The notes under the pieces: generated by a model | Database searches by the model: none | Seen by the model: the letters and a program-made list of their open reading frames with translations, nothing else | What the model was told of the DNA's origin: nothing | Position numbers and translations under genes: made by a program | Part shown: positions 33,969 to 45,424 of the stretch, piece after piece | Layout of the letters: every line of letters starts with the position of its first letter | How positions within the stretch are numbered: position 1 is the stretch's first letter | From: an uncultured Anaerotruncus sp. | GTDB lineage: Bacteria; Bacillota; Clostridia; Oscillospirales; Ruminococcaceae | DNA: 45,606 bases | NCBI GenBank assembly: GCA_944385965.1 | Contig: CALWZG010000071.1 | Location: 1 to 45,606 of the forward strand | Direction of reading: 5' to 3'

Positions 33969-34625
33969 TTATTCCAGGAAAGCTCCTTCCAGCTTTCTAA
34001 CCCATGGATTGGTGTGTTTGGTAATCTGGCCCACGAATACTGCCGCAGCTATGGTGCCTTCCCGCACACCGCTGAGCCTGCCCAGAAACAGCAAGGACAG
34101 GGCAATGGAGAGGCAGACCAGCGCAACATCGAAGATGGTTTTCATATTTCCGAATTTGATTGGGGCCACCTTGCAGATTGCCAGGACAATCCCTTCGCCC
34201 GCTGTGGTGATGGAATTGGCGATGACCTCTATGCTGACCCCAATGGCCACCAGGAAGATGCCCACAAAGCAGAGCAGCCACTGCTGAAAATAATTGGAAT
34301 ATGTAATGGACTGTATCATCCAGGAAGCCAAATCAATGGCCATTCCAAACAGAATGGCCGCAGGCAATTGCAGAAGCTGAAACCACTCATATTGTTTGCG
34401 CAAAATGGCAATTTGAATCAGCACAAAAATAAAATTCATGATAATGGTGGTGGTGCCAACCGTCAGGCCGGAGATTTCAGCGGTGACGTAAGGTACACTG
34501 GAAATGGGGGAGGTTCCAAGCCCAGCTTTGATAGAGAAGGCCACCCCAAAGGCAATAATCATCAGGCCGAAACATAAAAAGATAAAACGCCTTACAGGGT
34601 GCTTGGGTTTGGTTGATTCTGTCAT
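33969..34625 (-). CDS. YczE/YitT-like membrane protein
   Basis: 218 residues, about five helices. GLGTSPISSVPYVTAEISGLTVG resembles the YczE/DUF6198 family. Function not established. Three bases follow the marR stop, and the ribosome site AAGGAG lies inside the end of marR, so the two are coupled and the protein may be under that regulator. Confidence 0.75.
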   Translation of the reverse strand: MTESTKPKHPVRRFIFLCFGLMIIAFGVAFSIKAGLGTSPISSVPYVTAEISGLTVGTTTIIMNFIFVLIQIAILRKQYEWFQLLQLPAAILFGMAIDLASWMIQSITYSNYFQQWLLCFVGIFLVAIGVSIEVIANSITTAGEGIVLAICKVAPIKFGNMKTIFDVALVCLSIALSLLFLGRLSGVREGTIAAAVFVGQITKHTNPWVRKLEGAFLE

Positions 34626-34628
34626 GGA

Positions 34629-35060
34629 TTACGCTCCTTTTTCTGTATTGGATTCCATCTTATCGCACATTCTGTGAAGCAGGTTTTTGAGCAGAGCCTG
34701 TTCCTGTTCCGTAAACCCTTTGGTGGATTCCTGTTCGGTGTTTTGGAAGATGTCTGTCAGCTTCATCGCCGCATCGGTTCCTTTTGGGGTCAGTGAGACA
34801 TACAGGGAACGCCGGTTCCCGTTTTTTTGCCTGCGGACAACAAGACCAGCTTCTTCCATACGCAATAAAATACTGCCCACGGTGGCTTGTTCGATTTCAC
34901 AGTAAGCGGCAATGGTTTTCTGGTCCGCCTCCTGATAGTGCAGTAAGCAGTCAAGGATTTTAGGCTGTCCAGATGTTAACCCCAGTTTGCTGGCTTCGCT
35001 TAAAACCTTTTTTGAAAACAAGGCGTGGGTTTTCATAAGCAGATAATGCAGACTTTCCAA
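34629..35060 (-). CDS. MarR-family transcriptional regulator
   Basis: 143 residues from TTG 35060 with AGGAGG six bases before; no ATG fits. Winged helix: QKTIAAYCEIEQATVGSILLRMEEAGLVVRRQ and wing RRSLYVSLTPKG. Coupled to the YczE-like gene. A tandem dyad upstream (35071-35095) is probably its own operator. Confidence 0.88.
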   Translation of the reverse strand: MESLHYLLMKTHALFSKKVLSEASKLGLTSGQPKILDCLLHYQEADQKTIAAYCEIEQATVGSILLRMEEAGLVVRRQKNGNRRSLYVSLTPKGTDAAMKLTDIFQNTEQESTKGFTEQEQALLKNLLHRMCDKMESNTEKGA

Positions 35061-35070
35061 CTGAAACCTC

Positions 35071-35095
35071 CTATTATAAGAATACTTATTATAAG
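35071..35095. promoter_or_regulatory. candidate operator for the second MarR
   Basis: CTATTATAAG (35071-35080) and TTATTATAAG (35086-35095) repeat with a 15-base period; CTTATTATAAG (35085-35095) is a perfect palindrome. It lies directly over the ribosome site and the likely promoter. Confidence 0.45.
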
Positions 35096-35200
35096 AAAAC
35101 TAATTATATAAATCCTGATTTTAAATGTCAAGCCTGAAACCGCCATTTTTTGCAGGAGACAGATATGGGCAGGGTATCTTGTCTGGTGCCTGCCACAGAA

Positions 35201-35237
35201 AATGCCCCCGCCTTCCATTGTGGAAGGCGGGGGCATT
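35201..35237. terminator. terminator for secA
   Basis: 17-bp perfect stem AATGCCCCCGCCTTCCA (35201-35217) / TGGAAGGCGGGGGCATT (35221-35237), 3-base loop, with TTTTC on the minus-strand exit. Confidence 0.88.
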
Positions 35238-35326
35238 ATAAAACCGGACATCTGACTGATGAAAAAATCAAAAGCGGAACCAGTTATGTTATATGGGTAA
35301 GAGAGGACCCCAAAAGAAGGGTTCTT

Positions 35327-38068
<2,742 letters not shown>

Positions 38069-38146
38069 TTTGTCACCTCATATCAATTTCGCCGGTAAGT
38101 CCGTCTGGGGGGCGGTCTTTCATCAGCGCATAGTTTCACGATTTCT

Positions 38147-38176
38147 AGTATACCACAAAACCAGCCCCAGACACAA
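38147..38176 (-). promoter_or_regulatory. secA promoter
   Basis: Leftward TTGTGT (38171-38176), 18-base spacer, TATACT (38147-38152). Confidence 0.55.
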
Positions 38177-38299
38177 GCAAAAAAGCCTCGAAAACCGCCG
38201 GAAAGGGCATTTTGCGGACTAAAATATAGTATACACAAAAATAATTTGTAAATAAGAGCGAATTTGTAGCCGGAATATTTCCAAATTTTGAACATGCTC

Positions 38300-38328
38300 T
38301 TGCGTATTTCCAAAGAAATGCATATAAT
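38300..38328 (+). promoter_or_regulatory. promoter of the GGGtGRT pair
   Basis: TTGCGT (38300-38305), 17-base spacer, TATAAT (38323-38328), 44 bases before the ATG. A near-perfect -10 fits high expression. Confidence 0.75.
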
Positions 38329-38371
38329 AAAAAACGGACAAGTCTGTCAAAAAACCGAAAGGAGTACAGAT

Positions 38372-39064
38372 ATGAATTATTCCCATGAAGTGGAGAGAAT
38401 GTGCGTTCTCACCAAGGGACCCAAACATGGTCCCGCCCCCATCCCCGAGGAGGGAAAATGGGTAAAAGCCTACGAGATTAAAGACATTTCCGGTCTGACC
38501 CACGGTGTGGGCTGGTGCGCTCCTCAGCAGGGTGCCTGCAAGCTGACCCTGAACGTGAAGGAAGGCATCATCCAGGAAGCTCTGGTGGAGACCCTGGGCT
38601 GCTCCGGTATGACCCACTCCGCCGCTATGGCCGGTGAGATTCTGCCCGGCAAGACCATTTTGGAAGCGCTGAACACCGACCTGGTGTGCGACGCGATCAA
38701 CGTGGCTATGCGTGAGCTGTTCCTGCAAATCGTTTACGGCCGCAGCCAGACCGCTTTCTCTGAGGGCGGACTGCCCATCGGCGCTGGTCTGGAGGACTTG
38801 GGCAAGGGCCTGCGTTCTCAGGTTGGTACCGTTTTCTCCACCGCCGCCAAAGGCGTTCGCTATTTGGAGCTGGCTGAGGGCTATATTACCTCCGTGGCTG
38901 TTGACAACAACGGCGAGGCCATCGGATACCAGTTTGTCCGGGTGGGCAAGATGCTGGAGGATATCCGTCATGGGGTAGACCCGAAAGAGGCTTATGAGAA
39001 GAACCTGGGTACCTATGGCCGTTACGCCGATGCGCCCAAGTATATCGACCCCCGTGAGGAATAA
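38372..39064 (+). CDS. IscU/NifU-like iron-sulfur scaffold paired with GGGtGRT protein
   Basis: 230 residues from ATG 38372 (AAAGGAG six to eight bases before; a longer open frame lacks a site). The segment EALVETLGCSGMTHSAAMAGEILPGKTILEALNTD resembles IscU-type scaffolds (conserved Cys), with other Cys earlier. Codon use is heavily biased toward GCT, CTG and GGC-type codons, as in abundant proteins. It stands directly before the GGGtGRT gene, with 20 bases and a perfect GGAGG between. Function not proven. Confidence 0.78.
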   Translation: MNYSHEVERMCVLTKGPKHGPAPIPEEGKWVKAYEIKDISGLTHGVGWCAPQQGACKLTLNVKEGIIQEALVETLGCSGMTHSAAMAGEILPGKTILEALNTDLVCDAINVAMRELFLQIVYGRSQTAFSEGGLPIGAGLEDLGKGLRSQVGTVFSTAAKGVRYLELAEGYITSVAVDNNGEAIGYQFVRVGKMLEDIRHGVDPKEAYEKNLGTYGRYADAPKYIDPREE

Positions 39065-39084
39065 GAGGAGAAGGAGGTAACACC

Positions 39085-40083
39085 ATGGTAAAATTTGAAG
39101 GACAGGAAAGACGTATGCCCAAAATCGAGGCTTGCCTCAAAGAATATGGCATGTCTTCCCTTGAGGATGCCCGCCAGGTTTGCCTGGATAAAGGCATTGA
39201 TGTTGAGAAAATCGTAAAGGGCGTTCAGCCCATCGCCTTTGAGAACGCGGTTTGGGCTTACACCCTGGGTACCGCTGTGGCTTTGAAAAAAGGCATCACC
39301 AACGCCGCCGACGCCGCTGAGGCTATCGGTATCGGCCTGCAGGCCTTCTGTGTACCTGGTTCCGTAGCAGAGCAGCGTCAGGTTGGTCAGGGCCACGGAA
39401 ACCTGGGCGCCATGCTGCTGCGTGACGAGACCAAGTGCTTCTGCTTCCTGGCTGGACACGAGTCTTTCGCCGCCGCTGAGGGTGCTATCGGTATCGCCCG
39501 CAACGCCAACAAAGCCCGTAAGGAGCCCCTGCGGGTTATCCTGAACGGTTTGGGCAAAGATGCCGCTTATATCATCTCCAGAATCAACGGCTTTACCTAT
39601 GTGCAGACCGAGTATGATTTCGCTACCGGCGAGCTGAAGGTGGTAGGCGAGACTGCTTACTCCGACGGAGAGCGCTCCAAGGTAAAGGTTTATGGCGCCA
39701 ACGATGTTCTGGAAGGCGTAGCGGTTATGAAGCATGAGAAGGTTGACGTTTCCATCACCGGAAACTCCACCAACCCCACCCGCTTCCAGCACCTGGTTGC
39801 CGGCACCTATAAGAAATGGGCCTATGAGAACAACTTCAAATACTTCTCTGTGGCTTCCGGCGGCGGCACCGGCCGTACCCTGCATCCCGACAACATGGCC
39901 GCTGGCCCAGCTTCCTATGGCTTGACCGACTCCATGGGCCGTATGCATGGCGACGCTCAGTTCGCTGGCTCCTCCTCCGTTCCCGCTCACGTGGAAATGA
40001 TGGGCCTGATCGGTATGGGCAACAACCCCATGGTAGGCGCTACCGTAGCCTGCGCTGTGGCTGTTGAGGAAGCTTCCAAATAA
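39085..40083 (+). CDS. GGGtGRT-family protein of unknown function
   Basis: 332 residues. It carries FSVASGGGTGRTLHPDNMAAG, the GGGtGRT motif that names the family (PF14057 from memory), plus VGQGHGNLGAMLLRDETKCFCFLAGHESFAAAEGAI. Cys residues sit in CFC. No membrane helix or export signal. Strongly biased codons suggest an abundant protein. Starts after GAAGGAGGTAACACC. Function unknown; the partner suggests iron-sulfur or redox chemistry. Confidence 0.85.
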   Translation: MVKFEGQERRMPKIEACLKEYGMSSLEDARQVCLDKGIDVEKIVKGVQPIAFENAVWAYTLGTAVALKKGITNAADAAEAIGIGLQAFCVPGSVAEQRQVGQGHGNLGAMLLRDETKCFCFLAGHESFAAAEGAIGIARNANKARKEPLRVILNGLGKDAAYIISRINGFTYVQTEYDFATGELKVVGETAYSDGERSKVKVYGANDVLEGVAVMKHEKVDVSITGNSTNPTRFQHLVAGTYKKWAYENNFKYFSVASGGGTGRTLHPDNMAAGPASYGLTDSMGRMHGDAQFAGSSSVPAHVEMMGLIGMGNNPMVGATVACAVAVEEASK

Positions 40084-40102
40084 GATTTCTTTTCTGTGTT
40101 TT

Positions 40103-40143
40103 AAGTGGCATCCTGCTTTTTGGGGCAGGATGCCACTTTTTAT
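40103..40143 (+). terminator. terminator after the GGGtGRT gene
   Basis: 14-bp stem AAGTGGCATCCTGC (40103-40116) / GCAGGATGCCACTT (40125-40138), 8-base loop, T-run. Confidence 0.9.
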
Positions 40144-40253
40144 ATGAAATTCCCATCTCCTTTAAAAACTGGTTATATTCCTCTTGAAAATTTCATAAGT
40201 ATATTGCTATATGAGGTAATATGTGATATGATGATTTACAGGAGGTGATGCTG

Positions 40254-40577
40254 TTGAATATCACATCTGATATGATTTATGGCTACACAGATGGTATTAT
40301 TCTACGTTGTTTAATAGAGCAGGACAATTATGGTTACGAAATAAATAACTTTATCCTGAAAAAATCCAATCAGCGCTATGAATTAAAAGAAGCCACCCTT
40401 TATACCACCTTCCGGCGTTTGGAAAAACAGGGTTATGTAACCTCTTATTGGGGAGAGGAAAGCGCTGGTGCCAGACGCCGCTACTATTCCATTACCCCTG
40501 AGGGACGGGCCTATTTCCAGCAGAGGCTGGAGGAATGGCAGGAAATGAAGCAGCTGTTAGACGCCCTGTTCGCTTAA
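40254..40577 (+). CDS. PadR-family transcriptional regulator
   Basis: 107 residues from TTG 40254, eight bases after AGGAGG; upstream GTG 40245 and ATG 40248 overlap that site. GYEINNFILKKSNQRYELKEATLYTTFRRLEKQGYV and GARRRYYSITPEGR are the PadR winged helix. Begins a three-gene run with two membrane proteins it probably controls. Confidence 0.92.
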   Translation: MNITSDMIYGYTDGIILRCLIEQDNYGYEINNFILKKSNQRYELKEATLYTTFRRLEKQGYVTSYWGEESAGARRRYYSITPEGRAYFQQRLEEWQEMKQLLDALFA

Positions 40578-40603
40578 ATAACTGGATAAAGGAGAAGGAT
40601 AGA

Positions 40604-41245
40604 ATGAACGGCGAAGAAAAAATCCGTAACTATATTGACCGGGCGTTTTCCTCCAGCGCCCAAACCGAGAAAGTTTTGGAGGCCAAGGAAGCTCTATGTG
40701 CTGACCTTTTGGAAAAATATCAGGCCCTGATTACAGAAGGGAATACTCCAGAGGCGGCTTATCAGGCCACCATCAGCAGCATAGGGGATATTTTCGAGCT
40801 GGTGGACAGTGTAACCGAGGGTTCATCCCAGTTAGCCCTTTCCAAAGATGAATCCCCCAGCCTGGAGCCCTCCTCAAAATGGGGGCAATCCATTCCTTTT
40901 ATTCTTGTGGGAGTGTTTCTGCTATTCTGGGTTGGAAGCGAGATTTTCCCCCACCACCCGAAACTGGACCGGATTCTTCCAGTGCTTTTGGTTGGTGTTG
41001 TAATTGTGGCGATTTATTTTATGCACTCCAAAGGAATTGTCTTACAAAATCCCTCTGACAAAAAAATCTGGCCCATTCTGATTGTCTGGTGTATTGCTGG
41101 AATTTTGTTTTTAGCCGCTATAATGTCTCCACGATTCCAACGGGTTCTATGGCTCATCCCGGTAGCAGCTTTGGCGATTCATCAAATTATCTCCGCTTGG
41201 ATGTGTTACAATACCTCTGAAAAAAGGGGGAATCCCCATGAATAA
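40604..41245 (+). CDS. membrane protein with N-terminal HAAS/DUF1700-like domain
   Basis: 213 residues from ATG 40604 (AAAGGAG upstream). Residues 1-65 (EKIRNYIDRAFSSS, EAYQATISSIGD) resemble the helical HAAS signalling module often encoded next to PadR regulators; four membrane helices follow (about 95-205). The next gene overlaps by 8 bases. Function unknown; probably an envelope sensor or antagonist. Confidence 0.7.
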   Translation: MNGEEKIRNYIDRAFSSSAQTEKVLEAKEALCADLLEKYQALITEGNTPEAAYQATISSIGDIFELVDSVTEGSSQLALSKDESPSLEPSSKWGQSIPFILVGVFLLFWVGSEIFPHHPKLDRILPVLLVGVVIVAIYFMHSKGIVLQNPSDKKIWPILIVWCIAGILFLAAIMSPRFQRVLWLIPVAALAIHQIISAWMCYNTSEKRGNPHE

Positions 41246-41801
41246 AAAACAATTTGTATCTCAAGTCCTCATCTGGGGAATTATTTTGGTGGTAGCTCTG
41301 GGGGGCATTTTTCTCACATTCGCCAAGGAGCCGGGTGGGATTTTTCACCAGGGACCTCATCCCGCCGCTCCGGTTATCAAATTGACCGAGCCAGAGGAAC
41401 CTGAACCTAAGGCTGGAAAAAAGGAGGATAAACTGCCTCACGAGGAAAAACATGCAGCTGAGCATGAACCCGCTGACCCCTTACAGCCCAAACAGCCAAA
41501 GGAAGGACCAGCTGCGGATTCCAAGCCCCAGCCTGGCAAAAAATCCGAAGCCGCTCAACCCAATCCCCAGATTTCTGAGCCTCTCCCTGGACCCGCGGAG
41601 GAAGCGGGCGTAAATCCACCCGATCCTGCTCAACAGTCAGAGGGTGCCTTGTCTGACCCAGCACAGCAGCCCGAAGCCAACATTTCCACACCGGATGAGG
41701 TGCCTCCCATCCCGGAAGTCATTCTACAGCAGGATGGCAGCCAATCTCTGCCTGAATCCACTCTGGACCCTGCTGCCAGTTCCTCTCCCACAGGTCTCTA
41801 A
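41238..41801 (+). CDS. membrane-anchored proline-rich protein
   Basis: 187 residues: an N-terminal membrane helix (8-30), then about 150 residues dominated by Pro, Glu, Gln, Ala and Ser, with no recognisable domain. It overlaps the previous gene by 8 bases and has AGGGGG upstream. Probably surface-exposed or reaching into the wall; function unknown. Confidence 0.68.
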   Translation: MNKKQFVSQVLIWGIILVVALGGIFLTFAKEPGGIFHQGPHPAAPVIKLTEPEEPEPKAGKKEDKLPHEEKHAAEHEPADPLQPKQPKEGPAADSKPQPGKKSEAAQPNPQISEPLPGPAEEAGVNPPDPAQQSEGALSDPAQQPEANISTPDEVPPIPEVILQQDGSQSLPESTLDPAASSSPTGL

Positions 41802-42140
41802 ACCCAATTTGCCAATCACATGCCAATATATCCAATCAAAACCACCAGTTCAACTGGTGGTTTTGATTTAGTACTTTAGAAGATAAATTTCGCTGATTTG
41901 CAAAAGATGAAAGACTGTACATTATGGGAGTAGATTAAAGATTAAACAAAAGAACATCCTTTCAGGTGAAATAGAGATTGTTCAAACCTCCAAAAAACCG
42001 GAAAAGGATGTTCCTTATAGCAAATGGTTTAGCACACACCAAATTGGTATGCAAGTATCATATTATTTTTACACCAAAGTACCATCGGAAAATCATTTGA
42101 ATATTGGCAGCATTTTCTCCTAATGGTTCAAGAGTTCACA
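41802..42140. other. intergenic region with a terminator and a second inverted repeat
   Basis: No gene. A hairpin (41835-41867; ATCAAAACCACCAG / CTGGTGGTTTTGAT) ends the PadR run. Further right, GAACATCCTTT (41952-41962) and AAAGGATGTTC (42003-42013) form an 11-bp inverted repeat 40 bases apart, possibly the end structure of the aldehyde dehydrogenase transcript. Confidence 0.55.
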
Positions 42141-43577
42141 TTATTTCTCTTTCAACTGAAACTCAGGATAGTTTCCAAAGAGCTTTTCATCGCCCAGCAG
42201 GTCCCCAAACACCTGAGCACGGTCAGGTGCTGAGCCGGAAGGCATCAGACGATAGACCCAAGTGGTATTGTAATAATGTTTAAAGGTGTTGTTTTCCGAG
42301 TAAGCGTTGCCACCCCAGGTACCACAGCCCAAAGAGAAGGTCCAAGGCATCTTGTTGTTGTAGGCGCCTGCGTTGTTCAGGCCAGTGCAGGCGTTTACCG
42401 CTACACGGGAGGTATGGGTTTTGGTGGCGAAGCGCATAATATGCTCCTCATTGGCGCTGTGGATGGAACAGGAGTGGCCCGCGCCGGAAACAGAATGAAT
42501 ATTGTTAATCAGCTCAATGCCTTCATCCACATCCTTTACCTTCCACACAGCCACTACGGGGGACAGTTTTTCTTCAGTCATCATGTACTCTGGACCCCAG
42601 TGGCTCTCCTCCGCCATAATAAAGGTGCAACTCTCAGGAACCTCAAAGCCCGCCACTTTAGCGATGTGCTGGGGCGTATGAATGATACAGTCCACATTCA
42701 GCTTTCCATTTTTCCACAGGGCATTGATGAGTTTGGCTTTCTCCTCCTCATTGCACAGGTAGCCGCCTACCTTCTTCAGTTCCTCCAGCATCTGGTCATA
42801 TACTGCTTGGTGAATGACCACAGAGTTTTCTGTGGAGCAACCGGAACCCCAGTCGTTCATCTCTGCCTCCATGATGCCTTTGGCTGTATCCGCCAAATCA
42901 GCGGTATCATCCACAAAGGAGCAGGAGTTGCCTGCACCCACGCCAAAGGCGGGGGTACCAGAGGAATAAGCCGCTTTTACCATGGCGCTGCCGCCGGTGG
43001 CAATTACAAAGTCGCCCGCTTTCATCAGCGCATCTGTTAAGGCCAAAGAGGGATTTTCCACACATTGCAGCAGGTCTTTGGGGTACCCCATCCGGCCCAG
43101 AAGCTCCCGCAGGTCGTTCACCACAAAGTTGGTGACTTTTTTGGTTTTTGGGTGAGGGCAGAAAATCATAGCGTTTTTAGACATAAGTCCAAAAATGGTT
43201 TGGCAGGCCACCAATCCGGTAGGTACAGTCATAGGCACCAAGGAAATCACCACACCCAGAGGTTTGGCGATTTTCACCAGGTAACCATCTGGGTCCTCCT
43301 CAATCACGCCTACGGTTTTGACTCCATCTACTTGAGCGGCCAATCCCAGAGGACGGGACATGAGCTGGGCCATCTTGCTTTCCAGGCGTCCGCTGCCTCC
43401 GTTCTCCTCAAACAAAGCGTTGGACCAAACCTGTGCCCGCTCATAGGACAGACAAGCCACTGCCTTGGCGATACGCCGTACATCCTCCTGGGTCAAATCC
43501 TCGATTTGTTTCATGGCTGTTCTGGCTTTCTCCACCAGAGCCAAAACATATTCCTGCTGTTCATGGGTAAATTCCAT
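42141..43577 (-). CDS. CoA-acylating aldehyde dehydrogenase
   Basis: 478 residues. Catalytic Cys 247 in GSGCSTENS and the ATGGSAMVKAAYSSGTPAFGVGAGN nucleotide-binding segment fit the acylating acetaldehyde/sulfoacetaldehyde-type family; no alcohol dehydrogenase domain follows. The adjacent TRAP transporter suggests an organic acid or sulfonate pathway, possibly with sulfoacetaldehyde as substrate (SauS-like), but the sequence does not decide this. Strong AGGAGG before the ATG. Confidence 0.85.
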   Translation of the reverse strand: MEFTHEQQEYVLALVEKARTAMKQIEDLTQEDVRRIAKAVACLSYERAQVWSNALFEENGGSGRLESKMAQLMSRPLGLAAQVDGVKTVGVIEEDPDGYLVKIAKPLGVVISLVPMTVPTGLVACQTIFGLMSKNAMIFCPHPKTKKVTNFVVNDLRELLGRMGYPKDLLQCVENPSLALTDALMKAGDFVIATGGSAMVKAAYSSGTPAFGVGAGNSCSFVDDTADLADTAKGIMEAEMNDWGSGCSTENSVVIHQAVYDQMLEELKKVGGYLCNEEEKAKLINALWKNGKLNVDCIIHTPQHIAKVAGFEVPESCTFIMAEESHWGPEYMMTEEKLSPVVAVWKVKDVDEGIELINNIHSVSGAGHSCSIHSANEEHIMRFATKTHTSRVAVNACTGLNNAGAYNNKMPWTFSLGCGTWGGNAYSENNTFKHYYNTTWVYRLMPSGSAPDRAQVFGDLLGDEKLFGNYPEFQLKEK

Positions 43578-43664
43578 AACAGATTCCTCCTATCATTTAA
43601 TTACATTAAAAATTATGTTGTTAATAATCTTCCGTTCAAAAGCCCAGTTGTGTTTTGAAAAGGG

Positions 43665-44936
43665 TTAGAATAAAAGCTCAGGCAAGAAGGTACACAGACC
43701 CGGAATAAAGGTAACCAGCATCAATGAAACCATCAATGCCACTAAATAAGGGCAGATACTGCTTACAATTTCCTTAAATTTCAGAGTGGAGATACCTTGC
43801 AGCACATAGAGAACCAAACCGACTGGAGGTGTAATCAAACCAATCATCAGGTTCAGTACCATAATAATGCCAAAATGGACAGGGTCTACATTAAAGGCCT
43901 GCATAACAGGGAGAAGAACTGGAACCAGAATGATGGTAGCTGCCCCAGACTCCATAAAGCAGCCCACAAATAACAGAAATACATTTACAACCAGCAGCGC
44001 CACCACACGGGAGTGAATCAGTTCAGTGAACAGGCCCAGTACCAATTGGGGAATCTGCTCATTGGCCATAATCCAGCCAAACGCTTGAGCGGCGCACAAA
44101 ATGGACATAATTGGAATGGTGGTATTGATGCTCACTTCCAAAACCTTTTTAAATTCCTTCCAGGACATTTGGCGGTAGAAAAAGGCCAGAAACAGCGAGT
44201 AGAGAATCGCCAGAACCGCAGCCTCGGTGGGTGTCACTAAACCGGTAAACATACCAGCGAGAATAATGACTGGGGTTAAAAGGGAGAGGAAGGAACGCCC
44301 CAGAGAGTGAAACAGCGCTCTAAAACCCGCCCGTTTTTCCCGTGGGTATTTATGTACCACATACTCAATCACAACCATAACCGCCAGACAAAGCCCCATG
44401 AGAATTCCGGGCAGCACTCCCGCCACAAACAGCTTTCCAATGGAAACGCTGGCTGCTACACCATACAAAACACAAGGGATACTAGGTGGAATAATAGAAC
44501 CAATAATGGAGGAAGCTCCAGTGATGGCAACCGCGAATTTCTCGTCATATCCAGCGTCGGTCATAGCCTTAATCTCAATTTTTCCAAGACCCGCCGCGTC
44601 GGCAACAGCTGAGCCAGACATTCCCGCAAAAACAATGCTGGCCAGGATATTGGCGTGGCCCAGTCCACCGGAAATCCATCCTACCGCCCGGTTGGCGAAG
44701 CCAAAAATGCGGTCTGTTACTCCTCCTGAATTCATGATATTACTGGCCAGTATAAAAAAGGGGATCGCCAGCAAAACGAAGGAGTTGGCCCCAGCTACCA
44801 TTCTTTGGGCCATCAGCATAAAGGGCAGGTCATTGACAATCATGTAGATGGCGGAACAAAGGAGCATGGAAAAGGCCACCGAACCGCCTAATAACATCAC
44901 AACCAGGAAAATAATAAAGAAGAGTACCATATTCAT
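43665..44936 (-). CDS. dctM: TRAP transporter large permease
   Basis: 423 residues with about 12 helices. VTPTEAAVLAILYSLF, GIKMGLITPPVG-like (LMIGLITPPVGLVL) and SGSAVADAAGLG are DctM motifs. Starts at ATG 44936, overlapping the dctQ end frame (ATGA). No dctP is seen to the right before the window edge. Confidence 0.93.
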   Translation of the reverse strand: MNMVLFFIIFLVVMLLGGSVAFSMLLCSAIYMIVNDLPFMLMAQRMVAGANSFVLLAIPFFILASNIMNSGGVTDRIFGFANRAVGWISGGLGHANILASIVFAGMSGSAVADAAGLGKIEIKAMTDAGYDEKFAVAITGASSIIGSIIPPSIPCVLYGVAASVSIGKLFVAGVLPGILMGLCLAVMVVIEYVVHKYPREKRAGFRALFHSLGRSFLSLLTPVIILAGMFTGLVTPTEAAVLAILYSLFLAFFYRQMSWKEFKKVLEVSINTTIPIMSILCAAQAFGWIMANEQIPQLVLGLFTELIHSRVVALLVVNVFLLFVGCFMESGAATIILVPVLLPVMQAFNVDPVHFGIIMVLNLMIGLITPPVGLVLYVLQGISTLKFKEIVSSICPYLVALMVSLMLVTFIPGLCTFLPELLF

Positions 44937-45424
44937 GTGGAAACACCTTCCTTCTTCGGGAATGTATCAAATAACAGGCTCTCAATGATATGTAAAACAA
45001 CCAAAATGGACCCAATTCCCACTGTGCCATAGATATAGGAATATGGAATCTGCAGCGCTGTGGACAGAATCTTATGCTGGGCAACTGTCAGCTGAAAGGC
45101 CTATGGGATTAGGTACAGGAAAAATACCAAAGCGATCACTTTCATCACTTTATCCAAAATCCATTGGATTTTTCGGGGCATAAGATCCACAAACATTTCC
45201 ACCTTGATATGAGCTTTTTCTTTGATGCAATGTCCCACCTGCAACATAATGAGCCAAACAAACAAAAATCTTGAAGCTTCTTCGGTCCAGGTTAAGGGCT
45301 TGCCAACCACATAGCGGAAAACTACCTGTAGCACTACGGTCACCACCATAGCGATCAGCAGCGCCATACCAATATATTTTTCAAGTATAAAAAGGCCATG
45401 ATAAAATTTCTTGACTTTTTCCAT
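44933..45424 (-). pseudogene. dctQ: TRAP transporter small permease with in-frame amber codon
   Basis: ATG 45424 follows AAAAGGAGG. The frame reads 107 residues of DctQ-like sequence (VVFRYVVGKPLTWTEEASRFLFVW) and meets TAG at 45101-45103, after FFLYLIP. The same frame continues AFQLTVAQHKILSTALQIP and on to TGA at 44933-44935, sharing bases with the dctM ATG. With the TAG read through, the length is 163 residues, normal for DctQ. One base change is thus the only lesion; it may be a true mutation, an error or readthrough. Confidence 0.82.

Noticed and set aside
45101..45103. Pyrrolysine decoding of the dctQ TAG
   Set aside because: TAG ends other genes here (for example the 56-residue gene), and DctQ proteins are not known pyrrolysine carriers; not excluded, but less likely than mutation or error.
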